Shown piece after piece: positions 8,140 to 17,494 of a DNA stretch of 64,000 nucleotides (position 1 is its first letter; every line of letters starts with the position of its first letter). The stretch spans positions 403,054-467,053 of the forward strand of contig JAHBTU010000005.1 of NCBI GenBank assembly GCA_019638455.1, read 5' to 3'. Source of the DNA: Saprospiraceae bacterium. Lineage in GTDB: Bacteria > Bacteroidota > Bacteroidia > Chitinophagales > Saprospiraceae. A model generated the notes under the pieces. It was not told where the DNA came from and did no database searches. It saw only the letters and a program-made list of their open reading frames with translations. A program made the position numbers and the translations under genes.

Positions 8140-9432
8140 TTATCCTTGAGTAAGTTTAATAAATTTTGCTTTATACTTGAACTCCAGCGAATTATCCACC
8201 GAAACCAACCCCGACCGCACCAGATGCGCGTTCACAAAAGTCTTGTTCTGCAAGTACAAATAAGCCATCAGCCGCTGGTCGGAGTCGTGTTTCACGGCAT
8301 CGTATTTCAGGAAAACCTTTTGACCTTTTGTCTTTTCGTGCAGCCAGTCGCGGGCCTTGCCGTTTTGCGCCGGGTTTTCACGGATACCGATGAGCCGCAC
8401 TTCGAGGCCGTTGCTAAGTCGCACAAGTTCGGGGCTGATGACTTCTTTCACGGTGAAAAACGCTTCGCGCTTGGCTGAGCCGTTTTGGTCAATTTTGGAA
8501 CCGAACTGAAGTTTTTTCACGTCAATTTTTTTGTCCAAGCGAAGTGGGTCTTTGAAAATGTAGGGCAGTTTTTGAACCTCGTTTTCAAAATCAACAAGCA
8601 ACTCGCCTTGCTCTTCGAACAGAAATTGCGCCTTGTCGAACAGGGTTTTTTCATCGGCGCCAATTTTTTTGCGAATGATGGGAATGAAGTCAGGATTGAC
8701 TTCATAGCCGAGCGAGTGGCGGCCCAAGTTTCTGGCAGCCAACGAAGTGGTGCCGCTACCGAGGAAGGGGTCAAGCACCACGTCGCCCGCGAAGGCGAAC
8801 ATTTTGATGAGCCGGCGTGGCAATTCTTCGGGAAACATCGCCAAATGATTGTCCTGCTTCGCGCCGCTGAAATTCCAATGACCGCTGAAAAACTCGTTCC
8901 ATTCTTCGACGGTCATTTTGGAAAGCTCTTTTTTCTCCCGGTCGGGTTTGGGCGCGTCGCCGTGCTTTTTGAAAATGAGGATAAACTCGTAGTCAATTTT
9001 CAAAATGCCGTTGCGCGGGTAAGGAAAACTGCCCATAATCGTCGCGCCGCCGGTGGTGTTCGTGGTGGCGACTTTTTGCCAAATCACCGCGCCCATGTAG
9101 TCGAACCCGATGGACTCGCAGAATTTTATGATTTCCGTGCGAATCGGGATGACTTTGTAGCGACCGTAATAGACCGAGCGCGCAAACTGGTCGCCAATAT
9201 TGATGCACAGGCGGCAGCCTTTGTGCAACACACGATGACATTCTTTCCAAACCAAATTCAGATGATTGATGTACGTCTCATAGTCGTCGTGAAAGCCGAT
9301 TTGATTGTCCGTGCCGTAGTCTTTCAGCTGCCAATATGGCGGTGAGGTGACGACAAGGTGAACACTCTCGTCGCGTACTTCCTTCATGTGGCGGCTGTCG
9401 CCCCGAACGATTTTGTGGTAGGTTTTGGTCAT
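8140..9432 (-). CDS. Beta-class DNA methyltransferase with C-terminal SNase-like domain
   Basis: Starting at the ATG at 9432 the protein is 430 residues; an upstream in-frame ATG at 9483 adds 17 residues (MTTRGTNALFSPRKRQK) that do not look like a domain. Motif IV is TSPPYW (29-34) and motif I is VLDPFLGSGTTS near residue 218. This is the beta-class order typical of N4-cytosine enzymes such as M.MjaI. After residue 320 a separate OB-like domain follows (LEVRLIGIRENP, DSDQRLMAYLYL, NAHLVRSGLV), which has the strand pattern of staphylococcal-nuclease/thermonuclease domains. The SNase arginine in D-x-x-R is kept, but the acidic residue after GI is not where expected. It pairs with the adjacent MjaI-like endonuclease as a complete type II R-M system. 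Confidence 0.85.
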   Translation of the reverse strand: MTKTYHKIVRGDSRHMKEVRDESVHLVVTSPPYWQLKDYGTDNQIGFHDDYETYINHLNLVWKECHRVLHKGCRLCINIGDQFARSVYYGRYKVIPIRTEIIKFCESIGFDYMGAVIWQKVATTNTTGGATIMGSFPYPRNGILKIDYEFILIFKKHGDAPKPDREKKELSKMTVEEWNEFFSGHWNFSGAKQDNHLAMFPEELPRRLIKMFAFAGDVVLDPFLGSGTTSLAARNLGRHSLGYEVNPDFIPIIRKKIGADEKTLFDKAQFLFEEQGELLVDFENEVQKLPYIFKDPLRLDKKIDVKKLQFGSKIDQNGSAKREAFFTVKEVISPELVRLSNGLEVRLIGIRENPAQNGKARDWLHEKTKGQKVFLKYDAVKHDSDQRLMAYLYLQNKTFVNAHLVRSGLVSVDNSLEFKYKAKFIKLTQG

Positions 9433-9559
9433 CTTTTGCCGTTTTCGAGGCGAAAATAAGGCGTTTGTGCCTCGTGTCGTCAATTTTTTAGCATGGTTAA
9501 AAGCGCAATCTGTTCAAAATCAAGGAAATCAATCATGGCCATCTGACAAATCGTATGAA

Positions 9560-9582
9560 ATCAAGGTATAAAATACCTTGAT
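9560..9582. terminator. Hairpin ATCAAGGTAT/ATACCTTGAT downstream of the M28 peptidase gene
   Basis: A perfect 10-bp stem with a three-base AAA loop in the 130-bp gap between the peptidase stop and the methyltransferase start. The U-tract on the minus strand is weak (TTTC), so termination is only probable. Confidence 0.45.
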
Positions 9583-9612
9583 GAATTATTCGCGCACCCT
9601 GCGAAACGCGGC

Positions 9613-11352
9613 TTAATTCGCAAAAATCATCTGCCGCACGTCCACCACCTGACCATCCACCACGAGCGCGTAGGCAAACGTGCCGCGCACGCCGTAGCCA
9701 TGTGTGTACATCGTCTCGTTCAGCCCTTGCTTCAGCACTACGGGTATTTTTTCAATGACTCTGCCCTGCAAATCCACAATCTGCACCCATGCCGAGCGGT
9801 AGGTCGGCACCTCGTTCACCCAAAAAGAAATCCAGGTCGCCTCGTCGAAAGGATTGGGGCGGTTCTGAAACAATTGAATGTTGGGTGTCGGCTCTTCGTT
9901 TGGCTCATTGGTGGACACACTGGGCGCCACGAGTTTTTCCTCTGAAAAAAGACTTTCCACGCCATGTAGGTCGAACGATGCCACGCTTGCGAACAGCCCC
10001 CCCGTAGGATTGCAGGGGAAAACGCCCGTCGTGGTGCCTATGAGGGTGAAAATAGAATCCCAATCGTTCGTGGAGGTGCGCAAAGCCACGCGATACGCCC
10101 CTGTGCTGGTGGGGGTGATATTCACGGTAAGTTGGTTGCCAACACGAGTGGCGGTGAAATCCGAAGGGGTGGGCACGTTGCGGGCAGCCATGGCAGCGGC
10201 ATTGGCGTTGATGATGGCATTGCGGGCCAAATAGTTGAAATCCACATAGAAAGAATCCACCTCTCCGTCGCCGTCCGTGTCGGCGCCCAGCACATCGCCG
10301 GAGGTGTGCTGGCGGTCGGTGTAGTTGGCGTTGTTGCTCGCGTCGCCGTGTTCGTTGGCAGAAGTGAAGCGCATGGCCGCGTAGTTGCGCTCACGGAATG
10401 GGATGTGGTCGCCACCGCGCCCCGTGCGGTCTTCGGGCGACATGATGCGCACATTCATCGGCACGGATGCCTGCGGCAGGATGTTTTTCTGATATTGCAA
10501 TTTGATGAATCGGGCGAGTTGCTTGTGTTTGGAATTGAATGCGCCAAACGAAAACAGCCGCACGCTCGTGGAGTCAACTTGGTCAAGTCCCGGGCAGGAG
10601 GGCGGCGACGACGTTTTGCCGCATATAATGCCCCCTATGATGTCGTTGTTCAGCACCGCCCGCAGGGGGATATTTTTTTGCTGGATGTATGCGGCAAAAG
10701 CATTGGCCCCCAACAGCCCTTGCTCCTCGCCGATGGTTGCCATGAAAACGATGGTGTTTTCAAACGTGTAGGCCGACATGACGCGGGCCAGTTCCATTAC
10801 CAGCGCGGTGCCGGTGGCATTGTCTTCGATACCCTCTGCCACGCAAGCCGTGTCGCAAAGGACGTTGCATCGGCTGTCGAGGTGGCCCTCTATCAAGATG
10901 ACACCGTTGTTCGATGGGTTAGCCCCCGGCAACACGGCCATGATGTTGCGATGCTGCCCTACCCCGCAAATCGTTTGGTTGAATTGCAGGTAGGACACCA
11001 CGAGCCGGTCTTCGTTTTCGGCTGAGAATGTCTCAAACTGCTCATGCACCCAACGCCGCGCGGCGCCAATGCCCGTGACGGGCGAAAGCGTGTCGGAGCC
11101 AGTGTTGCGGGTTTTGAATGTGCTCATTTTTAGAATGTAGGACTTCAAACTATCCGGCGAGATGCGGGTGTTGAGCTCCGCCGCGATGATGGAGGGGACA
11201 TTCACGATGGTCGAGGCCGCATAGTCGGCAGGGTTGTAATTGCCCAACAGGATTTGTTCGGCGAGGGGGTTGGTCGTGAGAATGTTGGTTTGGGCGAAAC
11301 AAAAATGCGTCCCGGTTATGAGGCAAAGGCAGGTGTGTATCAGACGAACCAT
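9613..11352 (-). CDS. Secreted M28 zinc aminopeptidase with T9SS sorting domain
   Basis: A 579-residue protein with a signal peptide ending near FCFAQ. The M28 metallopeptidase domain (about 90-400) carries the zinc ligands and catalytic residues in order: EGHLDSR, GIEDNATGTA, ATIGEEQGLLG, LNNDIIGG and GGDHIPF. It is followed by ADTDGDGEVDSFY, an acidic DxDxDG segment of calcium-site type. Near 415-475 there is a fibronectin-like module (SDFTATRVGNQLTVNI). The last 85 residues are a type A T9SS domain (FQNRPNPFDEATWISFWV to the C-terminus). It should hydrolyse peptides at the surface or outside the cell. It has its own promoter motif at 11372-11379. Confidence 0.88.
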   Translation of the reverse strand: MVRLIHTCLCLITGTHFCFAQTNILTTNPLAEQILLGNYNPADYAASTIVNVPSIIAAELNTRISPDSLKSYILKMSTFKTRNTGSDTLSPVTGIGAARRWVHEQFETFSAENEDRLVVSYLQFNQTICGVGQHRNIMAVLPGANPSNNGVILIEGHLDSRCNVLCDTACVAEGIEDNATGTALVMELARVMSAYTFENTIVFMATIGEEQGLLGANAFAAYIQQKNIPLRAVLNNDIIGGIICGKTSSPPSCPGLDQVDSTSVRLFSFGAFNSKHKQLARFIKLQYQKNILPQASVPMNVRIMSPEDRTGRGGDHIPFRERNYAAMRFTSANEHGDASNNANYTDRQHTSGDVLGADTDGDGEVDSFYVDFNYLARNAIINANAAAMAARNVPTPSDFTATRVGNQLTVNITPTSTGAYRVALRTSTNDWDSIFTLIGTTTGVFPCNPTGGLFASVASFDLHGVESLFSEEKLVAPSVSTNEPNEEPTPNIQLFQNRPNPFDEATWISFWVNEVPTYRSAWVQIVDLQGRVIEKIPVVLKQGLNETMYTHGYGVRGTFAYALVVDGQVVDVRQMIFAN

Positions 11353-11371
11353 GTGTAGAGATATTTTTTGA

Positions 11372-11379
11372 CAAATGTA
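11372..11379 (-). promoter_or_regulatory. TACATTTG promoter -7 element for the M28 peptidase
   Basis: On the minus strand this matches the Bacteroidota consensus TAnnTTTG exactly and sits 20 bp upstream of the start codon at 11352, giving a very short leader. Confidence 0.55.
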
Positions 11380-11450
11380 GCCATTCCGCTGCGTTAGGGG
11401 TGGGGTTTATCCAACGCAGCCTATTTTTGACCAACAAATTTTCCCGCGAG

Positions 11451-14400
11451 ATGAAACGAACAATCTACCTATTCCTCACCCTGCACCTGTTGATTTCCTT
11501 TCATGCGGACGCGCAAAAAGACTTCCCCTGCGCCACTGACCAACTGCTACAGCAGGCGCTGACCGACCCTGCCCGCATGAAAAGACACAGCGAACTGGAA
11601 CACGAGGCGCTCCAGCACTTCCGCGCCTCGAAGGACCTCGCCTCCACCGAACGGGGCGGACAGGTCGTCACCATCCCAGTCGTGGTGCACATCATCCACG
11701 ACGGCGGGGCGGAGAACATCCCCGACGCGCAGGTGCAGCAGGGCATCGCTTGGCTCAATCAGGCCTTCGCCAATCAGGGCTACTACGACCAAGGCAGCGG
11801 CACCACCGTGGGCATCCAGTTTTGCCTTGCCCAACGCACCCCCGAGGGCCAGCCCACCAACGGCATCACCCGAGTCCAGAACACGCTCACCGACCTCGTC
11901 ATCGAGACACAGGAAATTGCCATGAAAAACCTCAGCCGCTGGAATCCCAGGGAGTATGTAAACATTTGGGTGCTGCGCTCCGTCTGCTCCAGCGCCCAAG
12001 GTTGCGGCATCTCTGCTTTTGCCTACTCGCCCTCTTTCCACGGGCTGCCACTCGACGGCATCGTCACCGAATCCGTGTTCTTCGGCACCACGCTCGCCGC
12101 CAACACCGTGCTTGCCCACGAGATGGGACACTATTTCGGCCTCTACCACACTTTTCAGGGCGGCTGCAAAAACGACGATTGTCTGACCGACGGCGACCGC
12201 GTATGCGATACCCCGCCCGACCAGAGCACGTCGGGTGTGCCATGCGGCCAGTCCGTCAACACCTGCTCGACCGACACCCAGTCGGGCTTCGCCACCGACC
12301 AGCCCGACATGACCCACAACTATATGGACTATGGCAACCTCAACTGTATGCACGATTTCACACAGGGACAGGCCAGCCGCATGAACTTTTTCCTCAACGG
12401 CGCTCGCAAGAGTTTGCTCGACTCGAAGGGGTGCCTGCCGCCCTGCCCGCTGCCGACGCTGGCTGCCTTTGTTCCAAACGACACCACGGTGTTAGCTGGC
12501 AGCGCGCTGAGCTTTGTCAATGTCAGCCAGAACGCCGTGGCATTTGGCTGGTCGCTCAATGGCGCGGCATTTGGCGGCCAGCAGAACGCCTCCTACCTGT
12601 TCGACACGGCGGGCGTGTTCACCGTGCAACTCATCGCGCAGCCGCTCAACGGCCAGCTCTGCGCGGCGGACACCGCGTTGGCGACGGTGCAGGTGCTGTG
12701 TCCGGTGGTGGCGGGTTTCGCGGTGAGCAGCCTCTCGCCAGAGGTGGGGCAGACGGTGTATGTGGCGAACACCAGTCAAAACGCCTTGCAGTACGAGTGG
12801 TTTGTGAACGGCGAAAGCCAAGGGGCGATACTGGACTCGCTCGTGTTCACGGCAGAAGGCATCTACGATATTCGCTTGGTGGCACGAGGCGACTTTTGCG
12901 CCACCAGCATCACCCAGACGGTGGCCGTGCGGGATTCGTGCCGTGGGAAGACGTTTTTGATGAGGCCGTCATCGTCGCAAACCGCAGGAAGCGAAACTTT
13001 TTCGTGCGCTACCGTATTGACAGACGGAAACCTTCTCTATGGCGGAAATATCGGCCTCATTTCTTCCTCGCCAGACCAATACGGCGCTTTTTTGGTGAAA
13101 AAAACACCCGACGGAACATTGGTCTGGGCTAAACACTTTTACCGAGACAATTTTCAGACTCATACTTTCCGCCAAATAGCCGCTATGCCCGATGGAGGGT
13201 TTGCCGCCTTGATTGGCCAATCGCCCAACATTTTTGTTCCGGGCGCTAATCAGGCGGTCGTTCTTGGCAAGTTTTCATCCGAAGGCGAGGTGCTGTGGAT
13301 GCGAACCTTGGACACCACAGCATTCGCGCTGTTGCGTTATCAGGATTTGCTCGTCACGCCAGAAGGCGACATCATAGCGGGCAGCTCGGCCAAATTTGAC
13401 GCCGCTGGCAACTTGCTTTGGTACAATGCCCAAACCTTTTTGAATGTGTATCAAACGGCCTTGATGCCTGACGGAGGTTTTGTGGCGTGTGGAGAAGGGG
13501 TTATCATAACTACAAATGTCTTGAGATACGCGGCGGATGGTTCGCTCATCTGGAGCAAAAAACTTAGCTCGACGCTCGCAAACCGCCTAAACTTTGTGAC
13601 AGTCGGTCAGGATGGACATATCTATGCATTGGGGACGACAATAACGCCTGCCGGGGTATTGCACGCTTGGCTCACCAAACTGACCCCAGAGGGAGAAATC
13701 ATCTGGTCAAAGCGATACTACAGGTTGTTGCCAACCTTTTTTGTCCCGCTGAATGTAGTAGCCACGCCTACTGGCATCACGATTAGCACGAGAACTTCGA
13801 TTTACATTTCCTTGGGAAACATAAAGCAATACAGGTCGCTGATGCACACCGACTACGAAGGCAATATAGTATGGTTAAGACACTACGAGTCGGTACCCAA
13901 CACCCTCAACAGCCTGACTTACTTCGATGGCGGATACTTGATGACCAGCCCGCTCATCAAGGCAGACCCGCTTGGCTATATCGGCGAATGCCCACCCGAC
14001 CAATGGGACATGACTTCTGACGAAGTGCCCACCAGCACAGAGAATGTGACGGTAGGCTTAGTCTCACCGTGGCACTTCCCATCCGACACGTTGCTTGCCA
14101 ATGACCTTGACATGGCGCTCGACACCATCTGCACCCCCGCCTGCCCGCGCGGCGTGGAAATATGCAACAACGGCTTGGACGACGACGGCGACGGCCTGTT
14201 CGATTGCCTCGACCCTGACTGCGACTGTGGGGAAGATGTGTGCGCACCGGGTGAGGCGCGGATATGGTATTTCGGCAACAGGTCGGGGCTGGATTTCAAC
14301 ACGGAGCCGCCCACGGTGCTGACGGATGGGCAAACAATGAATCACCAACTCGGCTCGGCGGTAATGTGCGACCCAAAGGGAAACCTGCTTTTTTATTCGG

Positions 14401-16880
14401 ATGGCCAAACTGTGTTCAATCGCTTTCATCAACCAATGCCCAACGGAACCGATATTGGCACTTCGGGTTCGATTAGCGAGGTCATTGCGGTTCCTTATCC
14501 CGGAAAAGCAGGGCTTTATTATTTGTTTATTGGCTCTTTTCCTACTGGCACGGCTGTTTATACGCTTGTGGATATGAAATTGGACGGTGGGAAAGGCGAT
14601 GTGGTAGCAGGTGAGAAAGCAGTTCCGTTTAGCACTGGGAATCGCTACCACACAGTCACGCGCTCATGCACTACCAACACTTATTGGCTAATAAGAATGA
14701 GTTGGGAAATGCAATACTACGTGTTTCGAATAGACGAAAATGGGCTGAACACAGTTCCAATCGGCAGCCCATCCAACATCATTTCTGGTGGTGTGGGAGG
14801 TGGCATAATTAAATGCTCACCCAATGGGAAAAAGATTGCTGCGTTTGCAGGAATATCGGGGTATCCGCTTGCTCTTTGTGACTTTGATGCATCCAATGGC
14901 CAAATACACAATGAAATAGCTTTGCCGGTTTTACAAGCCATCATCGGGGTTGAGTTTTCTCCCAACAATCGTTTTCTCTATGTGACATATTCGGATGATA
15001 TTGGCAACTTGTACTTGGCTCAACTGGACATATCCTCAGGTGATTCTTCTCAGATCATGAGCTCTCTCAAAGTGCTTTACTTACAAAGCATAACAACCCC
15101 TAATCAACCCGGCAGATTGCAGTTGGCACCAAACGGGAAAATATATGTCACAAATAGAAGCTCGTTTGGAGGAGGTACGACTCCTTCCGATATTCTTCAC
15201 GTCATCCACCGCCCCAACCTGCCTGCTCCCGACTGTCAGTTTCAGGAAAGCGGCCAACGCTTGACAGGCACACCTGGCGCGACTTTTGGCTTAGTCAACG
15301 TCGCTCAAAACCTTTTTGCCCAGCCCGACATATCATTTTCCAAAAACGCGCCCAACACCATCTGCCAATTGGATAGCACCTACGCCTTCCTCGTCGAAAA
15401 GACAGGCTGCTACGAGTACGACTCTATCCTCTGGAAACTCGAAGGGCTGTCCGGTTCTCTGACTACCGACGGCGTTCAGGCTTGGGTCAGGTTCGACGCG
15501 CCGGGTGAGGGGTGGCTCGTGGTGACGGCCCAGAGCGCCTGCGGGTCGGTGACTGACACCCTTTCCCTCGTTGTGGCCGAGCCTTTCGACAAAACCCTCG
15601 ACCTTGGCCCCGACCAGACGGTATGCGACAACGGCGTGTTCACCTTTAACGCGGGCAGCGGTTTCGCCCGCTACCGCTGGCAGGACGGCACCGCCGATTC
15701 CTCGCTCACCACCCTCCTGCCCGGCACCTATTGGGTGGACGTGTGGGATGCCTGCGGCAACCTCCAAAGCGACACCGTCACCATCAGCATCGCCACCGCC
15801 ACCGTGCTGCAACTCGGCGACGACCTTGAGGGATGCTCCGACCTGACACTGACCTTCGAGCGTCCCGACTTTTTCACACGCTGGCAATGGTCGCCCGGCG
15901 CGTTCCTCTCCTGCGACACCTGCGCCTCGGTCACCGTCGCCCCAGCAGCCACCACCACATGGACCATCGTGGCCCAGACAGATGATGGATGCGTATCGGT
16001 GGACACACTCACTATTCGGGTGGCGGACACCCTGTTCATTCAACTCGACACCATCGTCTGTCGCGGGCAGCAACTCGACCTGTTTGGCGTCTCCCTCCCC
16101 GCCGACACTGTGGCCACATTCTTTTTCCCAGCCACGGGTCCCGGCTGCGACACCCTGCTGACCGTCAATGTGATGGGGCTTGTACCCCCTTTCACGGAAA
16201 TAGACACGACCATCTGCGCCAACGAGACTTTTTTGTTCAACGGCACGTCCCTGCCCGCCGACACCACGGCGATTTTCGTCGCCCCCGGCATGGGCGGCGA
16301 ATGCGACACCGTCACGGTGGTACAGGTATCTGCTTATCCGCCGCTGAGCCTCACCATGCCGCCCGACACGACTTTGCGCATCGGTGCTCGACTTGTGCTG
16401 AATGTCAAGGCCAGCGGAACGGGCACCCTCAATTTTGCGTGGTCGCCCACCTTAGGACTCGATTGTGGCAATTGCCTCTCGCCGGAAGCGTCGCCTCTGT
16501 CCACTACGCTCTACTCACTAACGGTATCGGATGCCAATGGCTGCGAGGCGCAAGACTCGGTGCTGGTGACCGTGGACGATGTCTGCGTGGTGGTCATCCC
16601 CAACGCATTCACGCCCAACGGCGATGGGGTGAACGACTTGTTTTACCCCAAGACGGACCCTTGTGTGCGGCTGGTGCGGACGTGGCGGGTGGTGAGCCGG
16701 TGGGGCGACACGGTCTTCGAGAGCCGCAATTTCATGCCCAACGACCTGAACTATGCTTGGGACGGCCAACGCGCCTCTGGCGAGCCGTTCCCCTCCGACG
16801 TACTGGTGTGGTACGTCGAGCTGGAGTATTACGACGGTAGAGTGGAGGTAAAAAAAGGCGATGTGGTACTGCTTAGGTAA
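11451..16880 (+). CDS. Giant secreted M43 metalloprotease with gliding-type C-terminal domain
   Basis: From the ATG at 11451 the protein is 1809 residues, with signal peptide MKRTIYLFLTLHLLISFHAD then AQ. Residues 60-310 are an M43 (pappalysin/cytophagalysin) protease with the zinc site HEMGHYFGLYH (H223, E224, H227, H233) and the met-turn MDYGNLNCMHDFTQGQ. Two PKD-like domains follow (about 325-490). A stretch of repeated KTPDGTLVWAKHFY-type modules runs to about 850. Then come the cysteine/acidic motif EICNNGLDDDGDGLFDCLDP near 905, a beta-propeller-like region (RIWYFGNRSGLDFNTEPP), and more Ig/PKD-like repeats. The end is a gliding-motility-associated (type B) C-terminal domain, IPNAFTPNGDGVNDLFYP, from about 1715. 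Secretion by T9SS and cell attachment are inferred from this domain. No PorP/SprF gene is adjacent. Confidence 0.87.
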   Translation: MKRTIYLFLTLHLLISFHADAQKDFPCATDQLLQQALTDPARMKRHSELEHEALQHFRASKDLASTERGGQVVTIPVVVHIIHDGGAENIPDAQVQQGIAWLNQAFANQGYYDQGSGTTVGIQFCLAQRTPEGQPTNGITRVQNTLTDLVIETQEIAMKNLSRWNPREYVNIWVLRSVCSSAQGCGISAFAYSPSFHGLPLDGIVTESVFFGTTLAANTVLAHEMGHYFGLYHTFQGGCKNDDCLTDGDRVCDTPPDQSTSGVPCGQSVNTCSTDTQSGFATDQPDMTHNYMDYGNLNCMHDFTQGQASRMNFFLNGARKSLLDSKGCLPPCPLPTLAAFVPNDTTVLAGSALSFVNVSQNAVAFGWSLNGAAFGGQQNASYLFDTAGVFTVQLIAQPLNGQLCAADTALATVQVLCPVVAGFAVSSLSPEVGQTVYVANTSQNALQYEWFVNGESQGAILDSLVFTAEGIYDIRLVARGDFCATSITQTVAVRDSCRGKTFLMRPSSSQTAGSETFSCATVLTDGNLLYGGNIGLISSSPDQYGAFLVKKTPDGTLVWAKHFYRDNFQTHTFRQIAAMPDGGFAALIGQSPNIFVPGANQAVVLGKFSSEGEVLWMRTLDTTAFALLRYQDLLVTPEGDIIAGSSAKFDAAGNLLWYNAQTFLNVYQTALMPDGGFVACGEGVIITTNVLRYAADGSLIWSKKLSSTLANRLNFVTVGQDGHIYALGTTITPAGVLHAWLTKLTPEGEIIWSKRYYRLLPTFFVPLNVVATPTGITISTRTSIYISLGNIKQYRSLMHTDYEGNIVWLRHYESVPNTLNSLTYFDGGYLMTSPLIKADPLGYIGECPPDQWDMTSDEVPTSTENVTVGLVSPWHFPSDTLLANDLDMALDTICTPACPRGVEICNNGLDDDGDGLFDCLDPDCDCGEDVCAPGEARIWYFGNRSGLDFNTEPPTVLTDGQTMNHQLGSAVMCDPKGNLLFYSDGQTVFNRFHQPMPNGTDIGTSGSISEVIAVPYPGKAGLYYLFIGSFPTGTAVYTLVDMKLDGGKGDVVAGEKAVPFSTGNRYHTVTRSCTTNTYWLIRMSWEMQYYVFRIDENGLNTVPIGSPSNIISGGVGGGIIKCSPNGKKIAAFAGISGYPLALCDFDASNGQIHNEIALPVLQAIIGVEFSPNNRFLYVTYSDDIGNLYLAQLDISSGDSSQIMSSLKVLYLQSITTPNQPGRLQLAPNGKIYVTNRSSFGGGTTPSDILHVIHRPNLPAPDCQFQESGQRLTGTPGATFGLVNVAQNLFAQPDISFSKNAPNTICQLDSTYAFLVEKTGCYEYDSILWKLEGLSGSLTTDGVQAWVRFDAPGEGWLVVTAQSACGSVTDTLSLVVAEPFDKTLDLGPDQTVCDNGVFTFNAGSGFARYRWQDGTADSSLTTLLPGTYWVDVWDACGNLQSDTVTISIATATVLQLGDDLEGCSDLTLTFERPDFFTRWQWSPGAFLSCDTCASVTVAPAATTTWTIVAQTDDGCVSVDTLTIRVADTLFIQLDTIVCRGQQLDLFGVSLPADTVATFFFPATGPGCDTLLTVNVMGLVPPFTEIDTTICANETFLFNGTSLPADTTAIFVAPGMGGECDTVTVVQVSAYPPLSLTMPPDTTLRIGARLVLNVKASGTGTLNFAWSPTLGLDCGNCLSPEASPLSTTLYSLTVSDANGCEAQDSVLVTVDDVCVVVIPNAFTPNGDGVNDLFYPKTDPCVRLVRTWRVVSRWGDTVFESRNFMPNDLNYAWDGQRASGEPFPSDVLVWYVELEYYDGRVEVKKGDVVLLR

Positions 16881-17049
16881 GTAGGGGCAAAAGTCTTCGG
16901 TATTGCACATCGTTTGAAATCCCCCTAAATCCCCTAAATTTGGAAAATCTAAATCCAAGGCTAAATCAGAATATTATTCTTCAAATAAAAACCGAAGTGC
17001 TGTCTCCATGGCTTTTGCCCCTGCCCGCTTCGCTTGACCGGACGCGGTA
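16881..17049. other. Short intergenic gap without a gene
   Basis: It lies between two convergent genes. It contains a direct repeat CCCCCTAAAT/CCCCTAAAT at 16921-16939 but no clear terminator hairpin. Confidence 0.4.
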
Positions 17050-17469
17050 TTAGCCCTTAAAATCAACCTTCCGATGCGAACCGTCGCAATAAGGCTTGTT
17101 GTTGGAAGCCCCGCAGCGGCAAAAGGCGGTGACTTTGTGCTTGCTCGTTTCGTTGCCTTCCGCATCCTTCACTTTGATATTGCCATAGACCATGAGCGGG
17201 CCGTTGGGGGTGGCTTCCACGATGGTCTCCACATCCACACTTGCCGGCTTGGTCTCCCCTGATTGATTGCGATGCCAACTGAGTGCTCCAGAGGGGCATT
17301 TTTCCACTTGGGCGATGATGGCTTCGGTATCGGCCCCGTCCATGTCAATCCAGGGGCGTCTGCGGGGGTCGAAAACCTTTATCAGACTGCGCCAACAGAG
17401 CGTGGAGTGAATGCACACGTCCGGCTTCCAGACGACAGTGATGTCATTGTTGGTGTAGTGTTTTTCCAT
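17050..17469 (-). CDS. CDGSH iron-sulfur protein with divergent ferredoxin domain
   Basis: A 139-residue protein starting at the ATG at 17469. The N-terminal part (2-66) is a Fer4_19-type mono-cluster domain: C19 and C25 (DVCIHSTLC) and C58 (EKCPSGAL). The C-terminal part is a CDGSH zinc-finger-like [2Fe-2S] domain: C117-x-C119 (FCRCG) and the C128-D-G-S-H132 signature. This two-domain combination is common in Bacteroidota as a small cytosolic electron-transfer or redox-sensing protein of unknown partner. All cluster ligands are present. It lies 25 bp downstream of the GH109-like gene on the same strand, so read-through is likely. Confidence 0.88.
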   Translation of the reverse strand: MEKHYTNNDITVVWKPDVCIHSTLCWRSLIKVFDPRRRPWIDMDGADTEAIIAQVEKCPSGALSWHRNQSGETKPASVDVETIVEATPNGPLMVYGNIKVKDAEGNETSKHKVTAFCRCGASNNKPYCDGSHRKVDFKG

Positions 17470-17494
17470 GTTTTGTGCGTTATACAGAATTTTT

